A stretch of 64,000 nucleotides of DNA from Vespula vulgaris (taxonomy: Eukaryota > Arthropoda > Insecta > Hymenoptera > Vespidae), in the NCBI RefSeq assembly GCF_905475345.1, contig NC_066599.1, positions 1,439,501 through 1,503,500 on the forward strand, in the 5' to 3' direction. Shown one piece after another: positions 12,101 through 24,779 of this stretch. The translations under genes and the position numbers were made by a program. Below the pieces are notes generated by a model that was not told the origin of the DNA, did not search any database, and saw only the letters and a list, made by a program, of their open reading frames with translations. Positions within the stretch are counted from its first letter, which is position 1, and the number at the start of each line of letters is the position of its first letter.

Positions 12101-15100
12101 TCACTGTGGTTCTCGATTTTTAATACGTCTGCACAAATGTAACGCAACCGGGCCACTTTTGATATGGCGAAAGAGTTGTACAGCTTCTCTGTGTGTCAAG
12201 TCGTGACAAACCTGACCGTTCACAGCTAAAATCTCGTCTCCTGCACGCAAACGACCATCTTCGGCGGCCTGACCACTTGGTAGAACCGATTTTATGAAGA
12301 TGCCTATAAAAAAGTTAAGAAAAAAAAAGAAAAAGAGAGAAAAGAATTAAAAATAAAAACAAAATAATTAAACATCGTTAATGCACGATGCTTCAAAAGG
12401 TACGTATAAATGATTAATCAATCATATCAATGTCTTTGATGAAACGATATATATAAAAATAAAAAGGATATATACGCGTTTATTTTTTTATTAATTACGT
12501 ATACGTAATTGATAATAAAGTCTGAGCAAAGAGCTTTCTTTATCGAGACCTTTTCAAGCTAATTATTTTTCGAGCCAATTACTGTCTTAAGTCAAAAGAT
12601 TAAGAACTCTTGAACTCCTACGAAACTTTTAACCTTGTCCTCCGTACACGCGTGTAATATAGATAAAAAAAAAAAGAGAAAAGAAAAGAAAAGAAAAAAA
12701 TTTACTCCTTTCATATAGAAAAAAGAAGAAATAATTTCAATGCATCTCTGAAAGACGTTTCGAGTTTGCGTTTACTCGCGAAATGTACACTTTGTTCTTC
12801 GGCTAGGCTATTGCAACATGCAAATGAGAGAAAACGAAATGGAAAAGCCGTCAAATAAGAATCGTTTTATATTCGAAAGTTTCGCATACAAATTTTATCT
12901 TTGTTAAGGTCGAACAGGGGAATCGTCTTGAGATCTTTCGTAAATTCCTATAACTTTAACTAACAAAGAGGGAAATTCTCATCGTACGTAAGTACTCGTC
13001 TGCCCACGTTTGTAACGAGGATGTAAAACTTGAAACCGCATGTATGTAGCTACATAGATATAAGTAGGATTTATCGACAACGGTCAGCGAACGCGTAAAC
13101 GTTATTGCAAGAGGAAAACCATCGTGCCATTTCTAAACACGTTCAACCTAATACGATTCGCTATTTCCATTCGTTTGCCAATGGCATTTTATCTTTTATG
13201 CGTTAACCCTTTTATTTTTCCTTTATAAGGAAATTTTCGTGCCCTAATCCAAAAGAAAACGTTATATTATTTGTAATGACGTAGTGTCTAATTTATGGAT
13301 ATAATTTATTAGTATTTCTTCTTCTTTTCTTTCTCTCTCTCTCTTTCTCTCTCTGCGTTTCTCTTGTTTTTCTTTTTGTATTTTTTTCTTTCTTTTTCAT
13401 GCACATACTTTACATTCATTACTAAGCCGGTTTTGTTTCGCGTCGATAAGGAAAAAATTATATTAATTAGTACTGACGTAAAGCTCATTTTTTACACTTC
13501 GTTCTCGGCAAAAAATAAATATTATATATTTAATAAAATCGGCAACAAAATTTTTCTTTCCTTTCGTTAAGATCACGTGTTATTCGTGATAACGTACATA
13601 TATATTTCTTTTTTTGTATGCGAAGACAAAATTATAAAGGATTATGCATGAAAGGGTTAACGTACGTTCGATCCTCGAATGTTCCTTTAATAAATTTTGT
13701 GGCAAAGAAAAAAAAAAAGAGAAAAAAAAGAAAAGAAATAGAATAGCAAATAAGATAAGAACGTTAAAAAATTTACCGATGCTTCCTTTAGGACTGTCCT
13801 TTCCACCGACAATGGTAAAGCCCAAGGATTTCTTCCCGGGACCCTTTTCGAATAGAACTGTCAAAAACGTTGAAACCGTGCTCCTTGGTCTTCTAGGTAA
13901 GGTACAAAAATTCGATACACTTTGCGTTTGCAATTGAGTCGCGGATCCATTGTTGTCCGTCGACAAAATCGTTTTATCGGAGATGATGGATCTGCCAGAT
14001 TCATTTTTTCTATCTCTGTGATGTTTGGCCTGATGCTTTTTAAAACGAGATCTAGGCGAATCCTCGACTATAACGCCATGACCGTTTTCTATGCTAACGT
14101 TTTCATAATCTACGCTGCTTTCTTTAAGTTTTTTAGCATGATCCACGCCGGAATACCTAGATACAACGATATCGACTTCACCAGGGCCACTTCCATTGCC
14201 TAGAATTTTTCTAGCTTCGGCCATGCTCAATCCTCGAAGTCTCCTTCCATTGACAATCAATATCTCATCACCAATCTTCAAGGTTCCTTCTTTATCGGCC
14301 AATCCATTGGGTACAACATGTGCCACCAAATATCCTGGACTACTCTCAGCGGTTTTAGCTATGAAAATCCCTAAACATTGATCGGGCGTCTCTCGGAACA
14401 ATTTCACTACCATAGTTTCGGTTATGTAAGCTTTACTTCTGATTACCGGTAACTGAGACGCTTTAGAATTCTCCGATCTAGACTCTTCTCCGATCAGCTC
14501 GGAAGAATCATCGTTTGGATCGAACGTTAGGATGTCCTTTGTACAAGCTTTACCATCCGTTCTAACGCAATGAATATCCAAAGCAGAAAAGAAACGTGCT
14601 GTCCTATCGGCGTCCATTATCGAGGTCGAAGGTTTTCTAGGTGGTAATCTTGGCGGTGAATCGTTGTTACTAGACTGACTTGTCATCAGACCGGACGCAC
14701 CGCTACTACATCTGTCATCAAGAAGAGAACTAGTAGCCGAGTCATTGTCCAAAATACCGGAATCATTGTCATCCTGATCCTGATCCTCGTAAAGAGGATT
14801 CGTTCTTAACTCCTCGAGACCCGGCAAAGTACCGTAAGAAAAGCTACGTAATCTTCTCTTGTCCTTACCATCCTTACACTCCTTATTATCCTTCTTGTAA
14901 ATCTTAGCGATGAGTTTACTCGTTGAACTCTTGAGATATCTATCCTGCATAGCACGGAATTTGGCTGCGAGACAACTGGACGGCGTGATGCTATCGAAAC
15001 CTTCTTTCGGTCTTTCACTCTGATCCTCCTGATTTCTATCCTCCTCCTCGGCCAGATCTTTTTCTTTGCTCTTCCTCCATCGAGACAATCTCGGTCCCCC

Positions 15101-18100
15101 ATGACTATCGTTGTACGTTTCACTAGGTAACACAGAATGTTTCAGATTTTCTGGTGTCGACGTTTGCAAACCCAAAAAAGAATAACGATCCTCCTGATGT
15201 TGGGATTTGCGTTGAGACACCAACCTGTTCTGTGACTTTGATCTACGTTTCCTCTTAGCTCGAATCCTTTCCTCTTCTGTTATGTCCTTCAAATCATTCT
15301 CACAAACGGATCTTCGAAACTCGTTCCTCGTTAAACCACGTTGGCTGAGCTCGTACATCGATCGAAATTGCATTCTATCGGATACCTCATCGTCCTCGTT
15401 TTCCTCGTTCTCCTCGTTTTCCTCGTCCTCGTCGGAATCTCTGTCCTTGAAAAATGTAAGCCTCGTATTTTTCACTCGGTCCAACAAAGGATGTCTCTTC
15501 TCGCAAATCCTACGTCTTTCCTCTTGTATCTTCTTCTTTTCTTTCTTATTTGGAGTACGTTCGGTCGTCACGCGAGACGTTTGAACGTTGTAACAATTCC
15601 TCTCCGATTCCGAGCTTGATGATTTTCTACGAGTCCATCTAACCGGTGACATGTCTGTAATCGAATAATTACGTAGTTTTATAGCGTTAATTTAAGAAAA
15701 TTTATTATTGTTAATGTACGACACATGTAACCATCGTTCTCGTCGTCATCGTGATTATTATCGTCATTATTATTAAATAAGACGTTTCTGAAGCAGACGC
15801 AAGAAATATAATAAATCTATGGACGGAAAGAAGATCGACGAGTAACAATTAAATTGAAAAAAGAACATTCGAAAAATAAAACTTTCTTGTCTCTTCTCTT
15901 CTCTTCTCTTCTTTTCTCTTTTCTTCTTCGTTTCACGAATATTTATTACCTTTAAGATTTTCAACAAAATTCTTTAAGTAGTCGTAAAGTACCAATAAAG
16001 TGCAATTCTAGAGGCTATTAAACGACGTAGTTAACTTGAGGCCATCAATTTTGTCTAGGGAGTCCACGTTTGCGGTTTATTAATGAGGCAATTCTCTTTA
16101 CAGGAGGCAACTCGTATAGAAGAGGTAGCTCGTTACTGTACACGCGAGTATTAATAATAATAATACCAATAATAACAATAATCGGAGAAAACCACGAATA
16201 CGATTTGCAAAAAGATATATTTTTCAATCGAATATAAAATAATTTTATTTATCATATTCACCGCACATGCATAATGAATTTCTTGATGGTATAATGAAAA
16301 AAAAAAACAAAAAATAACGAATGAAATATAACGTGGACAATTAAATTTTACTCGAATACTGTAGTCTTTTTTTTTTTTTAACAAATTTTTAATAAAAAAT
16401 TCAGAAGACAGGATTTACATTTTATCCAAACGTAGAGAGAGAAAGGATTTTTTGAACAATTTTTTCCAATTGCTGAATCACCGTCGAGCCAAACGTTTGT
16501 CATCGCGACGATCGAGATCGACAAACAATCGAAAAGTAACTTCCACCTTGTGCGAGAGTCACAACGAAACTGATCGTCTTTCGTGATCGTGACTTTAGTC
16601 AATCCTCAAAGTAAGAAACGAACGTGCAGGATCACACGACGCAGGAAGCACGACATCCCGTATGAGTAATTCTCTTTCGAGTACATATATATTTACGTTA
16701 ACGAAATAACAAGAACAACAAACGATTTTATGAGAACGTTTCTAATTATAGAATCTATATTTAACAAAAAAATAATTATCACGAAAAAAAAGAGAAACAA
16801 AAAAGAATGAAATTTTATATAATTATTTAGTGTTATTAGAGTCGACAAAATATGTGATTTCGATTTGATAAAAAACTTTCAAAGGGGGATCTTAACAATT
16901 TTTTATTATTAATATCTATTCCAAATGATATTCAAACTATTTTTTATTGCTTTGAATGTCGCGAAGATGAATCGACGATTAGTTTTTAATCGTTCGTTTT
17001 ATCTTGATGATCTAAATTACGCACTGACAATGACTTCGTTAAGTATAATAGAGGACAAAAAGGGTATAAACAAATGCAACTGTGTTGATAGAACGGAAAT
17101 AAATTTTGTCTTGACGTTTTCGTGTCATTGCCTTTATCAGAATCGGAAAAGAAACGTCACGATGATGGTAAGGTTCACAGAACCCGTTGACTAACGTCTT
17201 CTTGCGGTTTTCTATCGTAAGTGCCTTTTTTGATATATCAAGTTCACGAACTTCTTACGTTTCATTGAATTGAAATATCGACAATCTATACATCATTCTA
17301 ATCATTAAAATCGTTATTTCATATTTAATTTTTAATTCTATCCGCGATAATTATTATTGTAAAAAAAAGATGATTAACATAAAAAAGAATTTCTTGTGAT
17401 TCAAATTACACAAGCAATTAAATATTAAAAAGAAATATTTTCTAACAGAGAACAATTATTTTATAAAGTTCTTACAATGACGAATATTTATACGAAATGA
17501 TAATGTCAAATAAGATTTAAATTATCTTCGATCTCACGTTTACGAATTTTTCTAGATTTTATATTCTCTTTTTTGTTCTTTTTTTTTTCTTTTCGCAGAT
17601 AAAATAAAAGTCTTCCGAAATAGTTATAATTTTACCAAAGTTGATTTTTTTAACAGTCGACTTTACAAAGAGTTTAGCTCGTGTGACTGAGTCGGGTCTT
17701 TACAACAGGAAGAAGCTTTTACTACGTTACACTATCTTTATAACTCTGTCGTAGTATAGAAGCTGCACTTGCAGCTGCACCCAAGCCGCAAGTCTCATCC
17801 TTCGGAACTATTCTTTTCGCATTATCCCGTCTTGCATTCATAGCCGTTCTCGAGACGGTATTATACAAGTAGTCGAGGGTGCTATTCCGTTTCTGTTCTC
17901 TTGCTTGCTTGCTTGCCTTTAAGTCGGCTTCGTCGTTTACTCTCTTTCGGTTCGGTTCTAATCTTAAAACTGACCTAAGACGCGCACGTGTGCCTTCTCG
18001 AATCAATAATATCGACTGTTAAATCGTTCGAGACGTCCATTACGCTATTTAAAACAAATCATTTCTATTTTGAAAATTTCTTTTATTTTCTTTTCATTCA

Positions 18101-18251
18101 TTTTTACTATCGTTACGTTTCATTCATTATTATCGTTTCTTTTCATTCATATTTACTATCGTTTCCTTTCATTCATTTTTCTTATCGTTTCTCTTCCTTC
18201 TTTCTCCTTCTTTTTATATATGATAAGAAATAATATACGTATATGTGTACA

Positions 18252-18286
<35 letters not shown>

Positions 18287-19185
18287 TGTATGTGCAAACG
18301 TTCGAAGTCAATAAAATTCTTCAGTTTCATTATTTTACAATCATATTCGCTTATTTTCTTTTTCCATTTTATATCCAATCGCTCGCGTTCACTTGTATTC
18401 AGTTTCATCCATTCACTTTACTTCATATATTTTTCTACAGAGATGTTTCTACATATATTTTATCGTACTTACATTATAGACCATTTATTTTACTCCATCG
18501 ACTTTAATGCGCATATATTTTTCTGTTGAATTTTCTGCATAGATCTTATTGCGTTCATTATACCAGATGGAAACTAACACATAAATATAAGTGTTGAAAA
18601 TCAATGATCCCCCTTACGTTCAAAGATGATGATGCTGATGATAATGATGATGATGATGATGATGACGACAACGATGATATAGTAGATGTACGAAGAACGA
18701 AGAAAGGAGAACGTGATCTTGATATTAAAATTCCCATTTGATTTGCATAGACGATGGTAGCGCGCGTTACGGTTACACACGCGCGATGATACCACAGGAT
18801 GGAAACGATTAGTCGAAATGATAATGTTAAGCGTGCTCATGTATGTACTTGCTGTACTAAGGCAGGATTTCTGGGCTGCGATTTTCCGGCTGGCAGAGTC
18901 CCTTCCCTTGCAAGGACTATATTTTACACGCCTGTTATTTCCGGAAAAGGAAGAGTCTATTTGAGTATTTCCATTTCAATCGACGCAACTTTGAATATTA
19001 TTCTTGAACTTGACGACTTGAATTTTATAACCGATTCAAATTCCGAATAATGATATACTTGTGTTAAAAAAAAAAATAGAAACTTCATTTTTCCTATTTT
19101 TTAAATATTGCATTAAACGTCATATCGGATATTACATTTTGCAAAGAAATTTAGAAATATTCATTTTAACTCGTATAATCGATAA

Positions 19186-19232
<47 letters not shown>

Positions 19233-19872
19233 AATACGACAAATGATAAATAAACATTGCGTTTCTTTTAAATTAAACACGATCGTATTTCTAGGAATAA
19301 GAGAAAAACATAGAGACGGGGGAAAAGATTTAGAAGATTATGTAAACTATAGGAAGATAGAGAGACAAAGAGAAAGAAAAAGAAAGAGAGAGAGAGAGAG
19401 AAAGAGAGGAAACATAAATAGTAACAAAACGTTGAGCTCAACAAGTACATACATGTAAACGGTGTTTAGAACGTTGACCTTTTACAACCAACGTGAAGTT
19501 CAAACTAACAAAACAAAGTGTATATCTTATGTTAGTTCCTTAGTACGCATTTAACTCTCAAAGTGTTAACAACGTAGTAACAACCCCAGTGGTACAATGG
19601 ATTTAAAATTATCTCTACGAGATATATATATATATATCTTTCTAATTTCAAATTCATTTTCAATTTAAATCGTAATTTAATTCAAGATTCTTATCGTCCA
19701 CGTTGCATTTATACTCGTCGATCATATTAATCATCAATTTCTCCGGTTACTTACCTCTGTACTGAGACGTAACATGAAAGTGGTAGGATGCTCCGTCAAG
19801 GTCTTCGTCAGCTTGGAGAGGACTCAAGCTCAAAAGTCTCGGTGCCTCGGCGTGGCCACGAAACCAGCGCAT
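12101..19872 (-). CDS. PDZ-domain scaffold protein, two PDZ domains (IL16/PDZD2-like C-terminus)
   Basis: Minus-strand exons 19872-19755, 15654-13777 and 12303-12101 join through GT-AG sites with matching phases (1 then 1) into 732 aa. The first exon encodes [14 protein letters not shown]...HVTSQYR. A TTTGTAG acceptor-like site sits just before its ATG, so a 5' UTR intron is likely. The middle exon carries basic and Ser-rich sequence, an acidic Asp/Glu run at about 112-132, a proline motif PPRLPPRKP near 373-381 (possible SH3 ligand), and PDZ1 at about 453-541 ([16 protein letters not shown]). PDZ2 starts at about 637 ([53 protein letters not shown]); the helix-B His suggests class I binding. 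PDZ2 closely resembles PDZ2 of the convergent plus-strand neighbour. It is inferred to be a scaffold; the orthologue is not recognised. Confidence 0.86.
12304..13776 (-). other. Intron 2 of the minus-strand PDZ gene
   Basis: A phase-1 intron splitting PDZ2 within SIG|IF. It contains A-rich and CT-rich stretches and no reading frame worth reporting. Reading through the donor makes an apparent longer protein with a Phe/Leu-rich tail (13776-13580), which is an intronic artefact. Confidence 0.8.
17722..18006 (-). CDS. Candidate coding exon of unknown function (possible alternative 3' exon)
   Basis: A minus-strand frame with composition unlike the flanking AT-rich intron. Its translation is mixed and non-repetitive: ...[16 protein letters not shown]...[17 protein letters not shown]...[28 protein letters not shown] and stop. 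It lies inside intron 1 of the minus-strand PDZ gene on the same strand. A possible acceptor (GATTAG, exon start 17957) would be phase-compatible with the first PDZ exon and give an in-frame ending at the stop codon at 17722, but its pyrimidine tract is poor. Another acceptor (TTTAACAG, 18015) matches the longer frame but not that phase. No family is recognised. It may equally be a chance frame. Confidence 0.3.
   Translation of the reverse strand: MIREGTRARLRSVLRLEPNRKRVNDEADLKASKQAREQKRNSTLDYLYNTVSRTAMNARRDNAKRIVPKDETCGLGAAASAASILRQSYKDSVT
18248..18280. repeat. (TACA)n microsatellite
   Basis: About eight tandem TACA units. Confidence 0.9.
18625..18666. repeat. (GAT)n microsatellite
   Basis: GAT units with two interruptions (GCT, AAT); followed by GACGACAACGAT. 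Confidence 0.85.
19189..19229. repeat. (TA)n microsatellite
   Basis: About 20 uninterrupted TA units within intron 1 of the minus-strand PDZ gene. Confidence 0.9.
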
Positions 19873-20996
19873 TTCTACAAACGTAATTATAACATTAATT
19901 CATTCAATTACTAATTCATTCACATTTAATCGATATTACGTTGGAAATAATTATATCGGATCTATATAACATTTCCTTAATTCCAATCTTTCGTTCGATT
20001 AAATTAAAAATGATTGTTCGATCGAAATTTTGGATCTTTTAATCGCGTTTGTAATTTTGTTCGATTTGATAGACATTATGTGATTTAGTAACGATTCTTT
20101 TATTTTCCTTTTCACGGTGATAAATATCACGTACGATTAAAAGGAAAAAAAAAGAAGAACGAAAATTAATAATTTACAATTGTTGAAACTTTACAGTATC
20201 AACTTCAATAAGATTCGTAAAAGTGAAACGATAGTGAATGGATTTCGCGTGAATCAACCGAGCGACAGTTCCGCCGTATTCGCTGAACCGTGTCCGCATT
20301 TTTTTTCTCTTTTCTTGTTTTCTATATATTTTTTTTCTTCTTTTTTTCTTCTCCTTCTAATTACCTGTCGTTACACTTGCTCTCGATATCATAAAATATG
20401 TAAAGTATGTGTATAAAACGATTAAATGGACAAACGCTACGCCCTTGAAAAGTTTCATTCGTTATTTTATCTGAGTTTCTTTCACAGATTCGACGTAATA
20501 ACAATTTGTACAAGGTCACGTTGATAACATTATATATTATTATTATTATTATTATTATTCTTATTATTGATATTTCAGTATTATTAGATTAAATGTTATA
20601 CGACGTAATATCTAATACGTATTGAAGACATGTGAAAATAATACTGTTATTATTTTTACATTAAACTAGAGATAGAAAGAAAGAGAGAGAGAGAGAGATT
20701 AGATGTATTATTATTAGATTAGATCCGGTATTATTACTATTACTATTATTGTTATTATTATTATTACTGTTATTATTCGATTAAGTTAATCGGTTCTATG
20801 ATCATGTCCATAACATGAACTTTGAATTTTATCGATTATTATTCAAATATCTCTTCAGTCTTGAAACAGATTTATTATTCATTTTCTTTGTACGCAAAGA
20901 TCGAACAAGAAATACTCATGCAACGCATCGGTCAACAAATAACTGTCCCGTTCTCCTTGTTGGTACCGTTGCAAGTAACAGCCGGCGATCATACCA

Positions 20997-21033
<37 letters not shown>

Positions 21034-21765
21034 TACTCCCTCTCTTTATCTCTCTCTTTCTCTCTCCCTATCTCAGCTAATACGTTGTCCGTCTCTTCAA
21101 CATATCTCTCGTATACCGAACTATACTACTTCAAAAGCATATTACCGCTCGTTCGGCCTACATAGCAAATGCTCGGTCAACATCTTTCGAAGAAAAGCAA
21201 AGAAAAAAAAAAAATTACAAAAATACAAAGAAAAAAAGAAGGAGACGAAGAGAAAAAAGGAGGAAGAGAGATATTCAGTACATCTCGTTAATAAATAGTA
21301 AATATATGCGTGTATATTTGTATATATTTAACGTAAGCCTGTTATACATTGTCCAATTTTCATTTTCTGTTTTCTTTCTTTTTTTTTTTTTTTGGCATAT
21401 AACACGAAGATACGTCTATGCGAAATTGCTTGCGAAAAAATACTTGGTTCTTAAGAGCTAGGACTTAAGGAAGTATAGTTGTTAAAAAGATGTTAGAAAG
21501 ATCGCACCTTTTTTTCCCACATAGCGTTGTAACGCGAAGTGAATGTAAAACACACACACACACGTACATACATATATACATACATACTTAAATACGTAGA
21601 TGGATAGATAGATACGCACATAGAGACAAGCTCGATTACGTGAAAAACGCTGATTCAATAGGCCCCTTTTCCACGATAAGTAACATATAATGGTATGATT
21701 AATACACAGTGGCAAGTTACGCAAGGTGTTAATACATCGATTATATACGAATTCGAATACACAAA

Positions 21766-21776
21766 GAAAGAGAGAA

Positions 21777-21837
<61 letters not shown>

Positions 21838-21957
21838 AAAAAAAAGATACAAAAATGTATGTATAAAATATTTCTCTCTCTCTCTCTCTTTTTCTCTCTC
21901 TTTTTCTCTCTCTTTTTTTTCTCTCTTTCTTTCTCTTTTTTCATCTCTTTCTCTCTT
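21766..21957. repeat. (GA)n followed by (CT)n: large imperfect inverted repeat
   Basis: A purine tract of GA/GAAA units (21766-21845) is separated by about 26 bp of AT-rich sequence from a pyrimidine tract of CT/CTTT units (21872-21957). Each arm is about 80 bp, so the strands could fold back into a long hairpin. Confidence 0.85.
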
Positions 21958-22107
21958 ATATGGAGAAAGAGTTGTTCCGATGAGGATGAGGTGGTTCTGT
22001 TGTACCTGAGGAAGAGAGGAAAGAGGATGGTAGAGAGACGGCTGACTTTCTCCGATGCAAATATGTGTGCCAGCAGCATACTTCGTGCGGCCCACGTACA
22101 AACGCGA

Positions 22108-22191
22108 ATGAACGAAGGAACGAACGAAGGAACGAACGAAGGTACCAACGAACGTACGTACATACGTACGTATATACGTACATACGTACGC
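22108..22191. repeat. GAAC/GAAG tandem repeat adjoining a CGTA/CATA array
   Basis: GAACGAAG-type 8-bp units (22108-22153) run into CGTACGTACATACGTA units (22151-22191), the latter largely self-complementary. Confidence 0.85.
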
Positions 22192-22317
22192 TTTTCACTT
22201 TTTATCGATTCGATGTGTGTGGGTTTGTCTGGAAGGAAGGATGCAGGTCGATCGTGGGGATCCACGATCAAGGATAACGATTATCGTCAGTGAGAAAAGT
22301 TCATGGCCTTCTCTATA

Positions 22318-22356
<39 letters not shown>

Positions 22357-22755
22357 CGTGTGTGTGTGTGTGTATATATAGATATGCATGTATATTACCA
22401 ATTAAAACTAATAATAGTAATTTTAATACCATTTCGGAAGTACTGGATGGTCATTTTTATCGAACTTTCCATAAACCTTATTTTCAAAAGGAATTTTATA
22501 TTGCTTGATTATATATGTATATGTATATATACATATATATGTATAAACATGATCTCTCGTGACCGTGATGTTTTTTGAGATACACGAAGCATAACGCTTC
22601 GAGGGAACTCGTTAATCCTTGGTTTTATTTGCTCGTACTTTGAATAGTATTAAAAATCAGTAGAGGTAGAACGATATTAATATATAAAATCGAAAATATA
22701 TTTTTTCATTATTATTTTTTAATTAATATTTATATTAGAAAATCTAATATATACG

Positions 22756-22819
22756 TACATCCATATATACATACATCATACATACATACATACATACATA
22801 CATACATACATACATACAT

Positions 22820-22888
<69 letters not shown>
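22756..22888. repeat. Compound (CATA)n(TA)n microsatellite
   Basis: Some 15 CATA units followed by about 30 TA units, roughly 130 bp in all. Confidence 0.95.
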
Positions 22889-22891
<3 letters not shown>

Positions 22892-24734
22892 AAGTCGATT
22901 TATATTCACGTGCTCGCGTTTCCGGCAGGTTCTTCCAGATAGAAGAAATACACGAAAGGACATGGTAGGGTCGATTCTCTAGCGATATAAATTTCACGAG
23001 GGATCGTTAAAGGGTTTGAAGAATCCCGAAGGTAAACGTCGAGTTATCGTTGCATAGATTTATCGTTCCACTTTCGTGCCCGATCCGTTTGCCGATATCC
23101 TCTTCGGCTTCCGTTCTTCGACATTGAGTTCTCTTCTGGATTGTAAATCTTTTCTACTCTTCTCTTACCTTCTCTTTCTAACACTGAATATATTATCGTT
23201 AGAAATAACAGAAGTTAGAACTACTAGCAAGACACTCGGTTTCTATGATATAACGTCATTTATTTATTTTATTTTTTTATTCTTTTATTTTGTATTCCCT
23301 TTCTAATCACAACTATATGAAGCAATAATTATTTTGTAACGTGAGAACACTTTAACATACAGACATTGATGTTTTCATGTAAATGACGTTTACAGAGAAT
23401 AAATAAAAACAATTTTCTCTTGTAGTTCGTTGTCTTGATTAATTATATAAATAAATAAATATATGTGTGTGTGTGTGTGTGTGTGTAGTATATAAAAAAA
23501 ATATTTTATATTAATTTCTATATTAATTTCTCTTTGATGATTTACGTGAGTAGGAACGCACCAATAGAATCATAGAGAGGGCAAGATTTATCAGCTTCCC
23601 GTTAGAAACGTCGCTGGCACGCGTGAAATATACCGGTTTGTGAATTCCCTCGGAGCGTTGCGCTATGCAACAATGTATATAACAACACTTTGGAACAGTT
23701 AGATAATTCTTAGATTCGAAATGTCAGCAGTCACGTTTCTTCGATTTTGACGTCATGCTTAGATCCTGCTAGTTTCTAAGTGTCAAGGAATTAATAAAAG
23801 AAGATGTTAATATATGTGTTCTGTTATGCTGTGTTCGTTTTACATATATAGTCAACAATTAAAAAGAAAAAAAAAAGTAATATATAAAAATTTGTTTGCT
23901 CGAAGAATTGATAAAATACGTACGATGAACATTTATTTATGCGTATATAAATATACGAGTTATATATTATCTATAATCTTCACGTAATCCGATTGTCATT
24001 ATTTTGATACATAAAAGAGAAAATAGAAAACGGGAAAAGATATATTTGAATATAAAAAATTGAAAAAAGAAACGAATCGAGAAATCTTATCATCGGAGAG
24101 GAGAAACGTCGAGGAAAGATCTTTTCACTGTTTAAAAATGTCAAGAGTATATATACTTATGTATATATATATATATGTATGCATGTATACAACATATGTA
24201 TACATATATGTAATATTTATAGTATTTGCACGTCTACATCGATAAAAATCTTGAATATATATGCCATTTCTCGTGTACATATTTTAATATCAATATTTAT
24301 TATCCCTTTTTATAGGACTGAAAATAATGTGATTTTTTTGTTTATTATACAATTATCGATAAAACTACTTGAATCGTTTATCGAAGAATATCCCAGTGAA
24401 ATTTAACGTGAAAATTACCTTTCACTCGTAGGGTTATAGAAAACTTTCTCATACTAATGAAACGAGATAGACGTTGTATGAATTAGTATTATACGTATGC
24501 ACACATGTACGTATGTATAGAGTACGAAAGTCAAAGAAGAAGGAAATAAATAAATAAATAAATAAATAAATAGCTGCAATGATCGATGCTTTCTACGACT
24601 CGTCAATGTTCTTCTAAACGAAAGTAGAAAGTGTCAAAAGCTGTGAAAATGTAGTGGTCACTAACACGGACAAATATCGAGCACTTTCCCTTTCAGATAG
24701 CTTAGAAAAGATAATAATTGGTTTTACCAAGAAG

Positions 24735-24779
24735 GATCGATCGATCGATCGATCAATCGATCCATCAATCGATCCATCG
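24735..24779. repeat. GATC/GATCAATC tandem repeat
   Basis: A perfect GATC run followed by ATCAATCGATCC and ATCAATCGATCC variants; every unit is self-complementary. Confidence 0.85.

Larger units (their letters stand above)
15655..19754 (-). other. Intron 1 of the minus-strand PDZ gene
   Basis: A 4.1-kb intron. It holds a GC-balanced island at 16450-16680, an unexplained open frame at 17722-18006 (listed separately), a CATA array near 18248-18280, a GAT array near 18625-18666 and a TA array near 19189-19229. The island at 16450-16680 could be an alternative promoter; nothing in it is decisive. Confidence 0.7.

Noticed and set aside
13580..13776. Continuation of the minus-strand PDZ frame beyond the SIG residues into a Phe/Leu/Lys-rich tail
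   Set aside because: It starts exactly at a GT donor, and the exon at 12303-12101 completes the PDZ fold perfectly in phase. The tail is intron read-through.
18799..19050. 83-codon plus-strand frame containing [17 protein letters not shown]
   Set aside because: The Cys pattern is interesting but matches no zinc-finger spacing I know. It is antisense in an intron and fades into AT-rich sequence.
21655..22293. Several overlapping frames of 100-180 codons on both strands
   Set aside because: They translate GA/CT and CGTA repeats into Ser-Leu, Arg-Glu and Tyr-Val strings and are not genes.
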